Positions 24,301-32,529 of a stretch of 64,000 bases of DNA are shown here, piece after piece (position 1 is the stretch's first letter; every line of letters begins with the position of its first letter). The DNA lies in assembly GCA_020161845.1 (NCBI GenBank), contig JAIUNK010000020.1, positions 16,999 through 80,998 on the forward strand, written 5' to 3'. The translations under genes and the position numbers were made by a program. The notes below the pieces were generated by a model. That model ran no database searches and was not told the origin of the DNA. It worked only from the letters and a program-made list of their open reading frames with translations. This stretch comes from Actinomycetota bacterium (lineage in GTDB: Bacteria > Actinomycetota > Actinomycetes > Actinomycetales > Dermatophilaceae).

Positions 24301-25331
24301 ACTGGGGCATGGGTGAGTTGATCGCCTTCGGGTCGCTGCTCGCCGAAGGTACGCCGGTGCGGCTGGCCGGTCAGGACAGCCGGCGCGGCACCTTCGTGCA
24401 GCGGCACGCCGTGCTGATCGACCGCAGCAACGCCGAAGAGTGGACCCCGCTGCTCTACCTCGGCGACGGTCAGGCCCGGTTCTGGGTCTACGACTCGCTG
24501 CTGTCCGAGTACGCCGCGATGGGCTTCGAATACGGCTACTCGGTGGAGCGGCCCGACGCCCTGGTGCTGTGGGAGGCCCAGTTCGGCGACTTCGCCAACG
24601 GCGCGCAGACCATCGTCGATGAGTTCATCTCCAGCTCGGAGCAGAAGTGGAACCAGCGCTCCTCGGTCGTGCTGCTGCTGCCGCACGGCTATGAGGGTCA
24701 GGGCCCGGACCACAGCTCGGCGCGCATCGAGCGCTACCTGCAGCTGTGTGCCCAGGACAACATGACCGTCGCCTACCCGAGCACCCCGGCGAGCCACTTC
24801 CACCTGCTGCGCCGCCAGGCCTACGCCCGGCCGCGCAAGCCGCTGATCGTGTTCACCCCCAAACAGCTGCTCCGGCTCAAGGCGGCCACCAGCTCGGTGG
24901 AGGACTTCACGACCGGTCGCTTCGAGCCGGTGCTGCGCGACAAGGCCCCCCTGGACGGGCGCGCGGTCACGCGGGTCCTGCTGGCCTCCGCCCGAGTGAT
25001 CTACGACCTGGAGGAGGAGCGGGCCAAGCGGGAGGACGGCTCGACCGCCATCGTCCGGGTCGAGCAGCTCTATCCCATTCCCGCCCGGGAGATCGCGGAC
25101 GCGGTGCAGGCCTATCCCAACGCCGAGCTGTTCTGGTGCCAGGACGAGCCGGCCAACCAGGGCGCCTGGTCGTTCATGCACGCCAACCTCCCCGGGATGC
25201 TCGCGGAGCTTGGCGAGGAGCGGCCGCTCGGCGTCGTCTCCCGGCCGGAGTCGGCGGCGCCGTCGACCGGGTCACACAAGCAGCACGACCGGGAGCGTGA
25301 GGCGCTGCTGCGGGCGGCCTTCGACCGCTGA
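21351..25331 (+). CDS. kgd: Multifunctional 2-oxoglutarate dehydrogenase / decarboxylase
   Basis: A 1326-residue actinobacterial fusion of E2-like and E1 activities in the TCA cycle. It starts with the SucA N-terminal motif (FGPNQWLVDELYEQYL), followed by an Ala/Pro-rich linker (about 55-190). The succinyltransferase-like catalytic domain has TLTNPGGIGTVQSVPRLM and the active-site STYDHRIIQG. The ThDP-dependent E1 part has MPHRGRLNVLANI, HGDAAFAGQG and NNQVGFTT and ends with the transketolase C-terminal region (CQDEPANQGAWSFM). There is no lipoyl domain, as usual for this fusion. The GTG start at 21351 gives the standard N-terminus. In the family, activity is controlled by the FHA protein OdhI/GarA. 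Confidence 0.96.
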   Translation: MAQLPAQSDPTAGFGPNQWLVDELYEQYLQDKNSVDEAWWPFFDGYKSRGVQGSSTTGGNGAGPAPRAAAPSPAPAPAPAAAPTPGQNRTAPREPATAPPAATPRATTSATGAKAAAPPATPAPAPAAASAAGEGDRAAGQPAPERAANASSGAESKAASAGGDETSPAAPAPGAKASPTPRDTPQVKNPKADDQEVVKAIKGPAARIVTNMDASLAVPTATSVRAVPAKVMIDNRAAINAHLRRTRGGKISFTHLIGFAIVQALKALPEMNANYRLDEAGKPQVVQPAHINFGLAIDLPKPDGTRSLVVPSVKAAEKMDFFHFWNGYEELVRKARSGKLAVEDFAGTTITLTNPGGIGTVQSVPRLMQGQGAIIGAGALEYPAEWQGASMETIARQGISKVITLTSTYDHRIIQGATSGEFLKIVHQLLLGEDDFYDEIYRSLRIPYEPVRWARDVLSNHEDDLGKAARVQQIIHSYRVRGHLLADTDPLEYRMRKHPDTDLETYGLTLWDLDREVATGGFGGKERATLREILDVLQDSYCRTIGVEFMHIQDPDQRHWIQEKVEAKGAKISRDEQMRILRRLNAAEAFETFLQTKYVGQKRFSLEGGESVIALLDRVLVRSAEEGMDEVCIGMPHRGRLNVLANIAGKSYAQIFREFEGTQDPGSVQGSGDVKYHLGTEGVFSSEDGQTTRVYLAANPSHLEAVNPVLEGIVRAKQDRINKAGEEFTVLPILMHGDAAFAGQGVVLETLQLSQLRGYRTGGTIHVVVNNQVGFTTAPSSSRSSVYSTDLARTVQAPVFHVNGDDPEACVRVAELAYEFRQKFAKDVVVDMICYRRRGHNEGDDPSMTQPLMYKLIEAKRSVRKLYTESLVGRGDITLEDAQAALQDYQNRLEQVFVETKEATRARPASTASNTAIMDGLERPEAQVEDELRSHRTRSTAISTELLHKIGDLWTSWPESFEPHKKLRQMLERRTAMTRDGGVDWGMGELIAFGSLLAEGTPVRLAGQDSRRGTFVQRHAVLIDRSNAEEWTPLLYLGDGQARFWVYDSLLSEYAAMGFEYGYSVERPDALVLWEAQFGDFANGAQTIVDEFISSSEQKWNQRSSVVLLLPHGYEGQGPDHSSARIERYLQLCAQDNMTVAYPSTPASHFHLLRRQAYARPRKPLIVFTPKQLLRLKAATSSVEDFTTGRFEPVLRDKAPLDGRAVTRVLLASARVIYDLEEERAKREDGSTAIVRVEQLYPIPAREIADAVQAYPNAELFWCQDEPANQGAWSFMHANLPGMLAELGEERPLGVVSRPESAAPSTGSHKQHDREREALLRAAFDR

Positions 25332-25402
25332 TCGCCGGCCGGGGGCAGGCGGCCGAAAGGCCGTGTCCCCGGCGGGTGCTCGGGTACGGCAGAATGCTGA
25401 CC

Positions 25403-25576
25403 GTGTACTTCACCGACCGCGGTATCGAGGAACTGGCGGCCCGCCGCGGCCACGAGGAGGTCACCCTGGGCTGGCTAGCCGAGGAGTTGCGCACGTTCGT
25501 CGATCTGAACCCCGAATTCGAGGTTCCGATCGAGCGCTTCGCCACCTGGCTTGCGCGCCCGGAGGACGACGACTAG
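25403..25576 (+). CDS. DUF6104-type small conserved protein
   Basis: A 57-residue acidic protein starting VYFTDRGIEELAARRGHEEV, with WLAEELRTFVDLNPEFEVP and ERFATWLARPEDDD. The sequence and the place just after kgd fit a small actinobacterial family of unknown function (DUF6104). The start is taken as the GTG at 25403 because family members begin with YFTDRG; an ATG three codons upstream is the alternative. No enzyme motif is visible. Confidence 0.75.
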   Translation: MYFTDRGIEELAARRGHEEVTLGWLAEELRTFVDLNPEFEVPIERFATWLARPEDDD

Positions 25577-25626
25577 CCAGTCCGGAGGAGCCGGCGGCTA
25601 GCCAACCGACGAGGACGAGTAGGGCT

Positions 25627-26307
25627 GTGAGCATCGACAACAGCAGGGAAAGCGACGGGGGCCTGCCCCCCATGGAATTCATCGCCAGCGCGGACGCCCT
25701 TGCGGCGGACGGACCCCGGGACGTGGGCCTGATCTTCGTCGGAGACTCCTTCGTCGCCGGTTATGGCGACCCCAAGGCGCTGGGCTGGGTGAACCGGGTC
25801 GTGGCCCGCACAACGCACCCCGACCTCGATCTCACGGCGTACAACCTCGGCATCCGCGGCCAATCCTCGGCGGACCTGCTGACCCGGTGGCGCTCCGAGG
25901 GGCTGCCCCGCTGGGCCGAGCGCCGGGAGCGCCGCCTCGTGGTGGGCATCGGCCAGGCCGATCTCGACCAGGACCTGACGATCGCCCGGTCCCGGCTGAA
26001 CCTGGCCAACATGCTCGACGACGCCACGGCGCGGGGCATTTCGCCCTTCGTGGTGGGTCCCCCGCCGACCCTCGACCCCGAATTCAACCGGGGCCTGGAG
26101 TTGCTGGTCGAGGCGCAGAGCGACGTCTGCGGGCGGCGCAGCGTGCCCTACATCGACTGCTACTACCCGCTGCTCGAGCACGATCAGTGGCTGCAGGAGC
26201 TGGCCAGCTCGGCCGACCAACGGCACCCCGGCCAGGCCGGATATGGCCTGCTCGCGTGGCTGGTGCTGCACGGCGGCTGGGAGCACTGGCTGCAGATCGC
26301 CCCCTGA
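25627..26307 (+). CDS. SGNH/GDSL-family hydrolase
   Basis: A 226-residue esterase/lipase-like protein. Block I is IFVGDSFVAGYGD with the nucleophile serine, block II is the glycine in YNLGIRGQSS, and the C-terminal D-x-x-H is SADQRHPGQAGY. Block III is less clear: the usual G-x-N-D is replaced by VVGIGQADLDQD, that is GQAD. No signal peptide is seen, so it is probably cytoplasmic. The GTG start at 25627 gives an N-terminus of normal length. The next gene starts one base after its stop, so the two are probably cotranscribed. Confidence 0.82.
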   Translation: MSIDNSRESDGGLPPMEFIASADALAADGPRDVGLIFVGDSFVAGYGDPKALGWVNRVVARTTHPDLDLTAYNLGIRGQSSADLLTRWRSEGLPRWAERRERRLVVGIGQADLDQDLTIARSRLNLANMLDDATARGISPFVVGPPPTLDPEFNRGLELLVEAQSDVCGRRSVPYIDCYYPLLEHDQWLQELASSADQRHPGQAGYGLLAWLVLHGGWEHWLQIAP

Positions 26308-26308
26308 C

Positions 26309-27148
26309 ATGGGCGGACCGTGGTCGCTGAGCGAGCCGGGTGTCCTCGACATCCCGGACGTGGGCGGGGCTGCGGTCGCGATCGTCCTGGTGGGCGGCAG
26401 CCTCGCGGTGCTGACCGGACAGGGGCGGGACGCCCGCGTCGAGGTCTCGCGCGTCGCCGGCCCGCCGCTGGCCGTCTCCTTCGACGGGCGCACGCTGCGC
26501 ATCGAGCACCACAAGGAGACGGATGGTTCCCTGCTGGGCGGCCTGCGCCGGATGCTCCAGGAACGCGCGTATCCCTCGGCGGATGTCGCCGTGACCGTGC
26601 CACCCGACACCGCGGTGCGGGTCACCACCGTGACGGCGGGGGTCTACGCGGCGGAGCTGGGCGCGCGGCTGAGTGTCACCACGGGATCCGGCGCCGTGGC
26701 GACGGATCGGATCGCCGGCGATCTGGACCTCAAGACCGGGGTCGGCGCGATCGCCGTACGCCGTTCGGCGGCGCGCCGCATCGCGCTGGTGACCGTCGGC
26801 GGCGCCCTCGAGGTCGACCTGGCCGAACCCGACTGCCTGCTCACCGCCCGCGGCGCCGGCTCGCTGGCGGTGACCGCGCCCCCCACCGGCCTCGACCTCA
26901 CGGCCACCACCCGCGGAGCGGTGCTCGTGGACGGCCGCGAAATCGTGCCCGACGACGTCCAGGACGCGCTGCCCGGGGACGAGGCGCCGGGTGAGCCGGC
27001 GAAGCGAGCCGACGTCCCGGCCCGCCATCACGCCGACGGCGACCGCGCGCTGGTGATCAAGGCCAAGCTGCGCTCCGGCGACGTGCGGGTCGACCGAGCT
27101 GACCGGGTCGACCGGGACGACCGGGTCGACCCGCACGTCACGCCGTGA
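26309..27148 (+). CDS. DUF4097-like beta-repeat protein
   Basis: A 279-residue protein made of short repeating beta-strand units (ALVTVGGALEVDLAEP, GSLAVTAPPTGLDLTATT, VRVTTVTAGVYAAELG), the pattern of DUF4097/adhesin-like beta-helix proteins. No signal peptide or membrane segment is seen. The C-terminus is a charged VDRADRVDRDDRVD repeat. It begins one base after the SGNH hydrolase and its last 11 bases overlap the end of the convergent oxidoreductase gene. Its function is unknown. Confidence 0.7.
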   Translation: MGGPWSLSEPGVLDIPDVGGAAVAIVLVGGSLAVLTGQGRDARVEVSRVAGPPLAVSFDGRTLRIEHHKETDGSLLGGLRRMLQERAYPSADVAVTVPPDTAVRVTTVTAGVYAAELGARLSVTTGSGAVATDRIAGDLDLKTGVGAIAVRRSAARRIALVTVGGALEVDLAEPDCLLTARGAGSLAVTAPPTGLDLTATTRGAVLVDGREIVPDDVQDALPGDEAPGEPAKRADVPARHHADGDRALVIKAKLRSGDVRVDRADRVDRDDRVDPHVTP

Positions 27149-28106
27149 AGGCGACCTTGCCGAAGACGTCGCCCTTGGCGAGCAGCTCGAACCCGCGCCG
27201 CGCCTGACTCATCGGCAGGACGGTCTCGATCTGCGGCTGGATGTTGCGGGTCACGACCAGCTTGGTGAGCCGCTCCAGCTCGTGCCGGTTGCCCATCGTG
27301 GAGCCGATCACCTTCAGCTGTCGGAAGAAGATCTTCGTCAACTCCGTCTTCGGCGGGGCGTCACCGCTGGTCGCGCCGGAGATGACGATGGCCCCGCCGG
27401 GGCGCAGCACATTCACCGAGTGGGACCAGGTGGCCGCCCCCACGGTCTCCATCACCGCATCGACCTTCTCGGGCAGCCGGGCCCCCGACTCGAACGCCGC
27501 CTCGGCCCCGAGCGCCAGGGCCTGGCGCCGCCGTTCTTCGGTGCGGCTGGTCACCCACACGCGCAACCCGGCCGCGACGCCGAGCTGGATGCACGCGGTG
27601 GCCACCCCGCCGCCCGCGCCCTGGACGAGCACCAACGAGCCGGGGGTGACCTCGGCGTTGGTGAACAGCATGCGGTACGCCGTGAGCCAGGCCGTCGGCA
27701 GCGCCGCGGCGACCTCCCAGCTCATGCCCTCCGGCTTGGGAATCAGGTTGGCGTCGGGCACCAGCACCCGCTCGCTGAAGGTGCCCTGGTGCACCTCGGA
27801 GAACAGCGACCGCTTCGGGTCCAGCGTCTCGTCCCCACTCCAGCCCGGTGAGGCGATCACCGCGTGGATGATGACCTCCCGGCCATCGGGCGTGACGCCG
27901 GCGCCGTCGCAGCCCAGGATCATCGGCAGCCGGTCCGCCGGCAGACCGACCCCCTGCAACGACCACAGGTCGTGGTGGTTGAGAGTGGCCGCCTTGAGAT
28001 CGACGACGGTCCACCCGGGCCGGGCCTGCGGCTCGGGGCGCTCCCCCACCACCAGGCCGGCGAGAGGATCGGATTTCGACTGGCTTTCGCAAGAGACGGC
28101 GAGCAT
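27138..28106 (-). CDS. Zinc-independent alcohol dehydrogenase / quinone-oxidoreductase-like protein
   Basis: A 322-residue MDR-superfamily reductase. GroES-like N-terminus (DLKAATLNHHDLWSLQGVG; LGCDGAGV), then a Rossmann domain with LVLVQGAGGGVATACIQLGV as the NADP-binding motif and GGAIVISGATSG. The zinc-binding cysteines of the classical enzymes are missing, which fits the quinone-reductase-like group. The ATG at 28106 was chosen over one 35 codons upstream that would lie inside the adjoining insertion-sequence remnant. It converges with the previous gene, overlapping by 11 bases. Confidence 0.88.
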   Translation of the reverse strand: MLAVSCESQSKSDPLAGLVVGERPEPQARPGWTVVDLKAATLNHHDLWSLQGVGLPADRLPMILGCDGAGVTPDGREVIIHAVIASPGWSGDETLDPKRSLFSEVHQGTFSERVLVPDANLIPKPEGMSWEVAAALPTAWLTAYRMLFTNAEVTPGSLVLVQGAGGGVATACIQLGVAAGLRVWVTSRTEERRRQALALGAEAAFESGARLPEKVDAVMETVGAATWSHSVNVLRPGGAIVISGATSGDAPPKTELTKIFFRQLKVIGSTMGNRHELERLTKLVVTRNIQPQIETVLPMSQARRGFELLAKGDVFGKVAFTA

Positions 28107-28169
28107 GGCATCGAGCCTAGTTGTTCTGCGCAGGGAGGTTGGTGACGGTGGCGTGGCGTGTAGGTAGGC

Positions 28170-28230
28170 GAGGGTCCTTCTTGGTTCGGTGTGTTGCGAC
28201 CAAGCAAACACTCCGGGAAGAAGGACCCTC
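28170..28230. repeat. Inverted repeat upstream of the IS481 remnant
   Basis: gagggtccttctt (28170-28182) pairs perfectly with aagaaggaccctc (28218-28230), just before the remnant's ATG. It is probably the leader hairpin or inner part of the insertion-sequence end; the left terminal repeat probably starts at about 28159 (tgtaggtagg). Confidence 0.7.
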
Positions 28231-28231
28231 G

Positions 28232-28602
28232 ATGACCCGCCTTAATGCTCCGTTGACCTCTGAAGGGCGGCGGCGTTTGTGCGAGCGTGTCGATGCTGGC
28301 CGGGCGATTTGTCACGTCGCGGCCGAGGCTGGGATCGCACGGCAGACCCTGGGCAGTGGTACTCGCGGTGGCTCCTGGAGGGCGAGGCCGGGCTGCAGGA
28401 CCGCTCCAGTCGGCCAAGCTCCAGCCCGAACCAGACCGATGCGAGCATCAAGGCCCGTGTGGTGGCGCTACGCAGCGAGCATAACGTCGAACCGGTCCAG
28501 TTGGTCGGGCTGGCCGCCCAGGAGGGCATCGTGCTGCTTGGCGTCCACGATTGGGTGTGCCAGTCTGATTTGGCCCCACTCGGAGCCGTAGTGCTGGCTT
28601 GA
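28232..28602 (+). pseudogene. IS481-family transposase remnant
   Basis: The frame from ATG 28232 reads TRLNAPLTSEGRRRLCERV, GRAICHVAAEAGIARQTL, the N-terminal HTH of IS481 transposases, then shifts frame near 28355. The other frame continues QWYSRWLLEGEAGLQDRSSR, SIKARVVALRSEH and ends at 28602. The DDE catalytic core is absent. It is therefore a frameshifted and truncated copy, inserted between the oxidoreductase and the NYN-domain gene. Confidence 0.82.
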
Positions 28603-29160
28603 AGTGGACCCGCCCCTAACGTCCGCAGACCAACGCAAGGTCGAGCGGGTCGTGGTTGCAGCCGGCGTTGCCGGGTAGGGGTTGTGCTGACGACCCTGAT
28701 CATGCAGCTATGGCTGCAGTCTCGCGGATGAGACGGGTAGCTCGGCGGGCGTTTCCACCGAGGGGATGGGTAGCCCGCCTGTCGTTCCCGCCACGGCCGA
28801 ACATGCAGTGACTCTCATCGGCGCCTTCCCCAGCACTGGGCACCGCGTCGCGAACTGCGGCGTCGCCTCCCAAGCGGCGAGCGGGTGGTACGACGACGGC
28901 GGGTTCAGCCTGAGATTCCAGGCCGACCCGGCCGTCGCATGGGCAGCGCACGGTGTCACCAACCTCGCGGCGTAGTACGCCAACTGAACCCGGACCATGC
29001 CCGCGGGCCGTCACGTCGGGCCTTCGCCACGAGCTCGAATCGCGCTGCCTGGCAGTAGGTTCGAAACACCGTCACATCGGCCGGGGCAGGACGCCGGCAG
29101 CGACCCGCCGGCGCCGTGGCGGGGGCGACACGTCAGGGGGAAACCAACCAGGGGGTGCTC
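28603..29160. other. 558-bp region without a supported gene
   Basis: This stretch follows the IS481 remnant. Open frames on both strands exist (plus 28766-28975, AVTLIGAFPSTGHRVANCGV...; minus 28708-28998), but they overlap each other fully, have no ribosome site and match nothing I recognise. The DNA may be insertion-sequence scar. The last 50 bases hold the promoter side and the AGGGGG ribosome site of the following gene. Confidence 0.5.
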
Positions 29161-30432
29161 ATGTCGGTCTCGCGATCCGTCCTGCTCATCGACTTCGACA
29201 ACTTCGTCAGCGGACTGATGGACCTTGATCCGTCGGCCGCCCGGGAATGCGCCCAGGATCCGGGGCGCTGGGTGGCGACCCTCGCCGAGCGGTACACCGT
29301 CGAGGGGCCGCGTCACTGGCTCGTCCGACGCGTCTATCTCAACCCAGGCGGCTTCGTCGTTGACCCGCGCGACCGGGAGCGCCTGTATTTCTCCCGGGTC
29401 CGCCTCTTCTACACCAACGCCGGCTTCGAGGTCATCGACTGCCCGTCCCTGACCAAAGGGATGAAGAACGGTGCCGACATCCGGATGGCCCTCGACGTCG
29501 TCGACCTCCTGGCGGGACCGGTGGAGTATGGCGAGTTCATCCTCGCCTCCAGCGACGCTGACTTCACCCCGGTGCTGCATCGCATCCGGGCGCACGGCCG
29601 CCGGGTGACGGTACTCACCACGGGTCAGTCGGCCGTGGCCTTTCGGGCGGTGGCCGACACCGTCATCGACGGTCCGGCCGTGGTGGATCTCATCCGACCG
29701 CTGGCGGAGCCCAGTGGCCCGCTCGATGCGGACTCCGACAAGGCGGCGCACCACCCGCCGGCGCCGGTCGGCCCGGCCCACCCGTCCTGGGAGGCGTTCG
29801 GCACGTACGTCCGCGCACGGTATGAGCAGGCGACCGAGCCGCTGAACATCGCCACCCTCGCGCTGGAGACCCGGCGTGCCGTCGGGGACGAGAACGTCGG
29901 CCCGTGGTTCGGCCTGGGCAAGTTCCTTCCCTCGCTGCAAGCTCTGAATCTGCCGAGAGCCAAGTTCTCCCAGCACCATCTATGGGACGAGCAGCGCCAC
30001 CAGGCACCAGCGGCCGCCGAGCACATCGTCGATCTCCCGCCGATCGTGGCGCAGGTGGCGACCGTGACAGAGCTGCCGCGTCTCGACCGCGACAGCTGGC
30101 GGGAGCTCTTCGAGGTGTTGGAGGAGTACGCCAGGACCCACGACTTCGACCTCACCGACTCGACGATGTGGTCCCGCGACACCCTCGCCGATCGGGGCTA
30201 CCACGTGGGCCGCCAGGCGATCGGCATCGTCGTGCGGGGGACCCAGTTCGGCGGCGCGCCGCTGAACCGAACCCCGGCGCCGGACGGCGGCGAAATCGCC
30301 ATTGCCTTCACCCGGAACGTCCTTCGTCGGGCCGTCCAATCCGGCCTCGACCTCAACGACGACGAGCTGGAGACCGTCTGCGACTGGCTGGGCGTCGCCG
30401 TCCAGGACGCCCAGCCGGACAACGGCGAGTAG
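29161..30432 (+). CDS. NYN-domain protein, possible RNase with OST-HTH-like tail
   Basis: A 423-residue protein. The N-terminal NYN/PIN-like nuclease domain (1-165) has the acidic metal-binding residues in LLIDFDNFVSG, NGADIRMALDVVDLL and FILASSDADFTPVL. After a linker, a central helical region (SWEAFGTYVRARYEQ ... GLGKFLPSLQAL) and a C-terminal one (WSRDTLADRGYHVGRQAIGI) look like winged-helix OST-HTH/LOTUS-type modules; this second assignment is by pattern only. Such proteins are thought to cut or process RNA. The ATG at 29161 has an AGGGGG site; the earlier start at 29116 is weaker. It precedes the polysaccharide cluster but is probably separate from it. Confidence 0.8.
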   Translation: MSVSRSVLLIDFDNFVSGLMDLDPSAARECAQDPGRWVATLAERYTVEGPRHWLVRRVYLNPGGFVVDPRDRERLYFSRVRLFYTNAGFEVIDCPSLTKGMKNGADIRMALDVVDLLAGPVEYGEFILASSDADFTPVLHRIRAHGRRVTVLTTGQSAVAFRAVADTVIDGPAVVDLIRPLAEPSGPLDADSDKAAHHPPAPVGPAHPSWEAFGTYVRARYEQATEPLNIATLALETRRAVGDENVGPWFGLGKFLPSLQALNLPRAKFSQHHLWDEQRHQAPAAAEHIVDLPPIVAQVATVTELPRLDRDSWRELFEVLEEYARTHDFDLTDSTMWSRDTLADRGYHVGRQAIGIVVRGTQFGGAPLNRTPAPDGGEIAIAFTRNVLRRAVQSGLDLNDDELETVCDWLGVAVQDAQPDNGE

Positions 30433-30552
30433 CCCGCGGACATCGCGAGGTGGCCCGCAGCGGGCCCGCCACCGGGCGTGCCACGCGGGAGCCGCCTTCG
30501 CGCACAGTTAGGCTGGGGGCGCCAGCTCAGGGCTCATCGGAGGGACGGATTC

Positions 30553-32529
30553 GTGCGGACGCAGTCGCCGACGACTCGGGCGAGCGTCCGTCGCTGGTTC
30601 TGGGCCGCGGTCGACGTCGTGGTCTGGGTCGGCGCCATCTTCGCGATGTCCTACCTGCGCTACGACGTCCTCAACGGGCAGCTTCCCCCGCGGGCGCTCT
30701 TCGTCCCCACCGCCGTCCTCGCGGCCGGTTGCGGCCTCGGTCAGCTGCTCAGTGGTTCGCTCCTCGGCCCCTACCGGGTCAGTCACGCCCGCGGCTCCTA
30801 CGAGGAGGCCTTCGACCTGATGCGGTCGATGCTCCTGACGACGCTCGTGGCGACCGGGGTGGTCTTCCTGTTCTGGCACCCGACGTACCTGCCCCGCACC
30901 ACCCCCCTGCTCGGCGGCGGGTTCGCGTTGCTGGGCTCGTTCGCGCTGCGGATGCTGTTCCGGTCGTTCCGCACGCACGAGATCCGCGGCCGGGGCAGCG
31001 TGGCCCAGCGGGCGATGGTGTACGGCGCGGGCGACACCGGTCGCCGCCTCATCAAGAGCGCCCTGCGCGAACAGGACGCCGGCATCCTGCCCGTGGCGAT
31101 CCTCGACGACACCAAGGACCGGCAGCGCCTCAAGATCGACGGCATCCCGGTGCGCGGCGGCAAGGCCGACGTGGCGGCGGTCGCCCGGACGGTCGAGGCG
31201 ACCATGCTGATCGTGGCCGCCCCGCACGCAACCGCCGCCGATCTGCGCGAGCTGTCCGAGGGGGCCAACCAGGCCGGCCTGACCGTGAAGATCCTGCCGA
31301 GCCTGTCGGACGTGCTCGACGCGACCGAGGGCGGCGGTCCCTCTGGTGGCGTCCGCGACCTGCGCGATCTCGACCTCACCGACCTGCTGAGCCGGCCCCC
31401 GGTGCAGCTCGACACGACCTCGATCGCCCAGCAGATCCAGGGCCGCCGGGTCCTCGTCACCGGCGCGGGCGGGTCCATCGGTTCCGAGCTGTGCCGCCAG
31501 CTGGCCCGGTTCGCCCCGCAGCGGCTCTACCTGCTCGACCGCGACGAGTCCGGCCTGCAGGCCACCCAGATGTCCCTGACCGGGCAGGGCCTGCTCGACA
31601 CCGACGACGTGCTGCTCGCGGACATCCGCGACCCCGAGGGCCTACGCCTCGTCTTCGCGGCGGCCCGTCCGCAGGTCGTCTTCCACGCCGCAGCCCTGAA
31701 GCACCTGCCCCTGTTGGAGAGCTTCCCGTTGGAGGCGTGGAAGACCAACGTCTGCGGCACCCTCAACGTGCTGCAGGCCGCCGCGGACGTGGGCGTCGAG
31801 GCGTTCGTCAACGTCTCCACCGACAAGGCGGCCGACCCCACCTCCACGCTGGGGTTCAGCAAGCGCTGCACGGAGCGGCTCACGTCGTACTTCGCCGATA
31901 CCCAGCCCGGCCGCTACGTCTCGGTACGGTTCGGCAACGTGCTCGGCAGCCGCGGGTCGATGCTGCACGCCTTCACCGCGCAGATCGAGGCCGGCGGCCC
32001 CGTCACCGTCACCCACCCCGACGTGCAGCGCTACTTCATGCTGATCCCGGAGGCCTGCCAGCTCGTGTTGCAGGCGGGCGCCATCGGTCACGACGGGGAG
32101 GTCATGGTGCTCGAGATGGGCGAGCAGGTGAAGATCCTGGAGGTCGCCCGCAACCTGATCCGGGTCTCCGGCAAGAAGGACGTCAAGATCGTCTTCACCG
32201 GCCTGCGGCCCGGGGAGAAGCTCGGCGAGGACCTGTTCGCCGACGCCGAACCCCGCCGCAAGACCGCCCATCCCCTGGTCGACGCCGTCGACGTGCCGCT
32301 GCTGCGAGCGCAGGTCGTGCGGCACGCCAGACTGTCCGACGCGGTCACGGCGTACCAATGGATGCGCGGGGCCGCCCTCGGCACCGATCCCGCCGCGGTC
32401 ACCCCGGCCGGCGGCACCCACCCGGTGGCCGCCAGCGGCAGCCCCCTGGACAGCGGCGGATCCCTGGACAGCGGCAGCCCCGAGCCCGCCCCGGGTCCGG
32501 CCGACCCCGAGCCGAAGGAGCAGTCATGA
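30553..32529 (+). CDS. FlaA1/PglF-like nucleotide-sugar 4,6-dehydratase, membrane-bound
   Basis: A 658-residue polysaccharide biosynthesis protein. Four N-terminal membrane segments (about 12-125), a first Rossmann-like region (VYGAGDTGRRLIKSAL) and a C-terminal extended SDR domain with VTGAGGSIGSELCRQL and the catalytic VSTDKA. It probably removes water from a UDP-HexNAc for deoxysugar synthesis. In the usual T-D-K ... M-x-x-x-K active site the methionine position is leucine here (TSTLGFSKR), by eye alignment. The GTG at 30553 follows GGAGGG. The C-terminal tail after about 620 is a low-complexity Gly/Ser/Pro stretch. The stop overlaps the capE start (ATGA). Confidence 0.88.
   Translation: MRTQSPTTRASVRRWFWAAVDVVVWVGAIFAMSYLRYDVLNGQLPPRALFVPTAVLAAGCGLGQLLSGSLLGPYRVSHARGSYEEAFDLMRSMLLTTLVATGVVFLFWHPTYLPRTTPLLGGGFALLGSFALRMLFRSFRTHEIRGRGSVAQRAMVYGAGDTGRRLIKSALREQDAGILPVAILDDTKDRQRLKIDGIPVRGGKADVAAVARTVEATMLIVAAPHATAADLRELSEGANQAGLTVKILPSLSDVLDATEGGGPSGGVRDLRDLDLTDLLSRPPVQLDTTSIAQQIQGRRVLVTGAGGSIGSELCRQLARFAPQRLYLLDRDESGLQATQMSLTGQGLLDTDDVLLADIRDPEGLRLVFAAARPQVVFHAAALKHLPLLESFPLEAWKTNVCGTLNVLQAAADVGVEAFVNVSTDKAADPTSTLGFSKRCTERLTSYFADTQPGRYVSVRFGNVLGSRGSMLHAFTAQIEAGGPVTVTHPDVQRYFMLIPEACQLVLQAGAIGHDGEVMVLEMGEQVKILEVARNLIRVSGKKDVKIVFTGLRPGEKLGEDLFADAEPRRKTAHPLVDAVDVPLLRAQVVRHARLSDAVTAYQWMRGAALGTDPAAVTPAGGTHPVAASGSPLDSGGSLDSGSPEPAPGPADPEPKEQS

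Noticed and set aside
28766-28975. Small plus-strand ORF AVTLIGAFPSTGHRV...
   Set aside because: No ribosome site, fully overlapped by open frames on the other strand, and no family recognised; kept only as part of the unexplained region.
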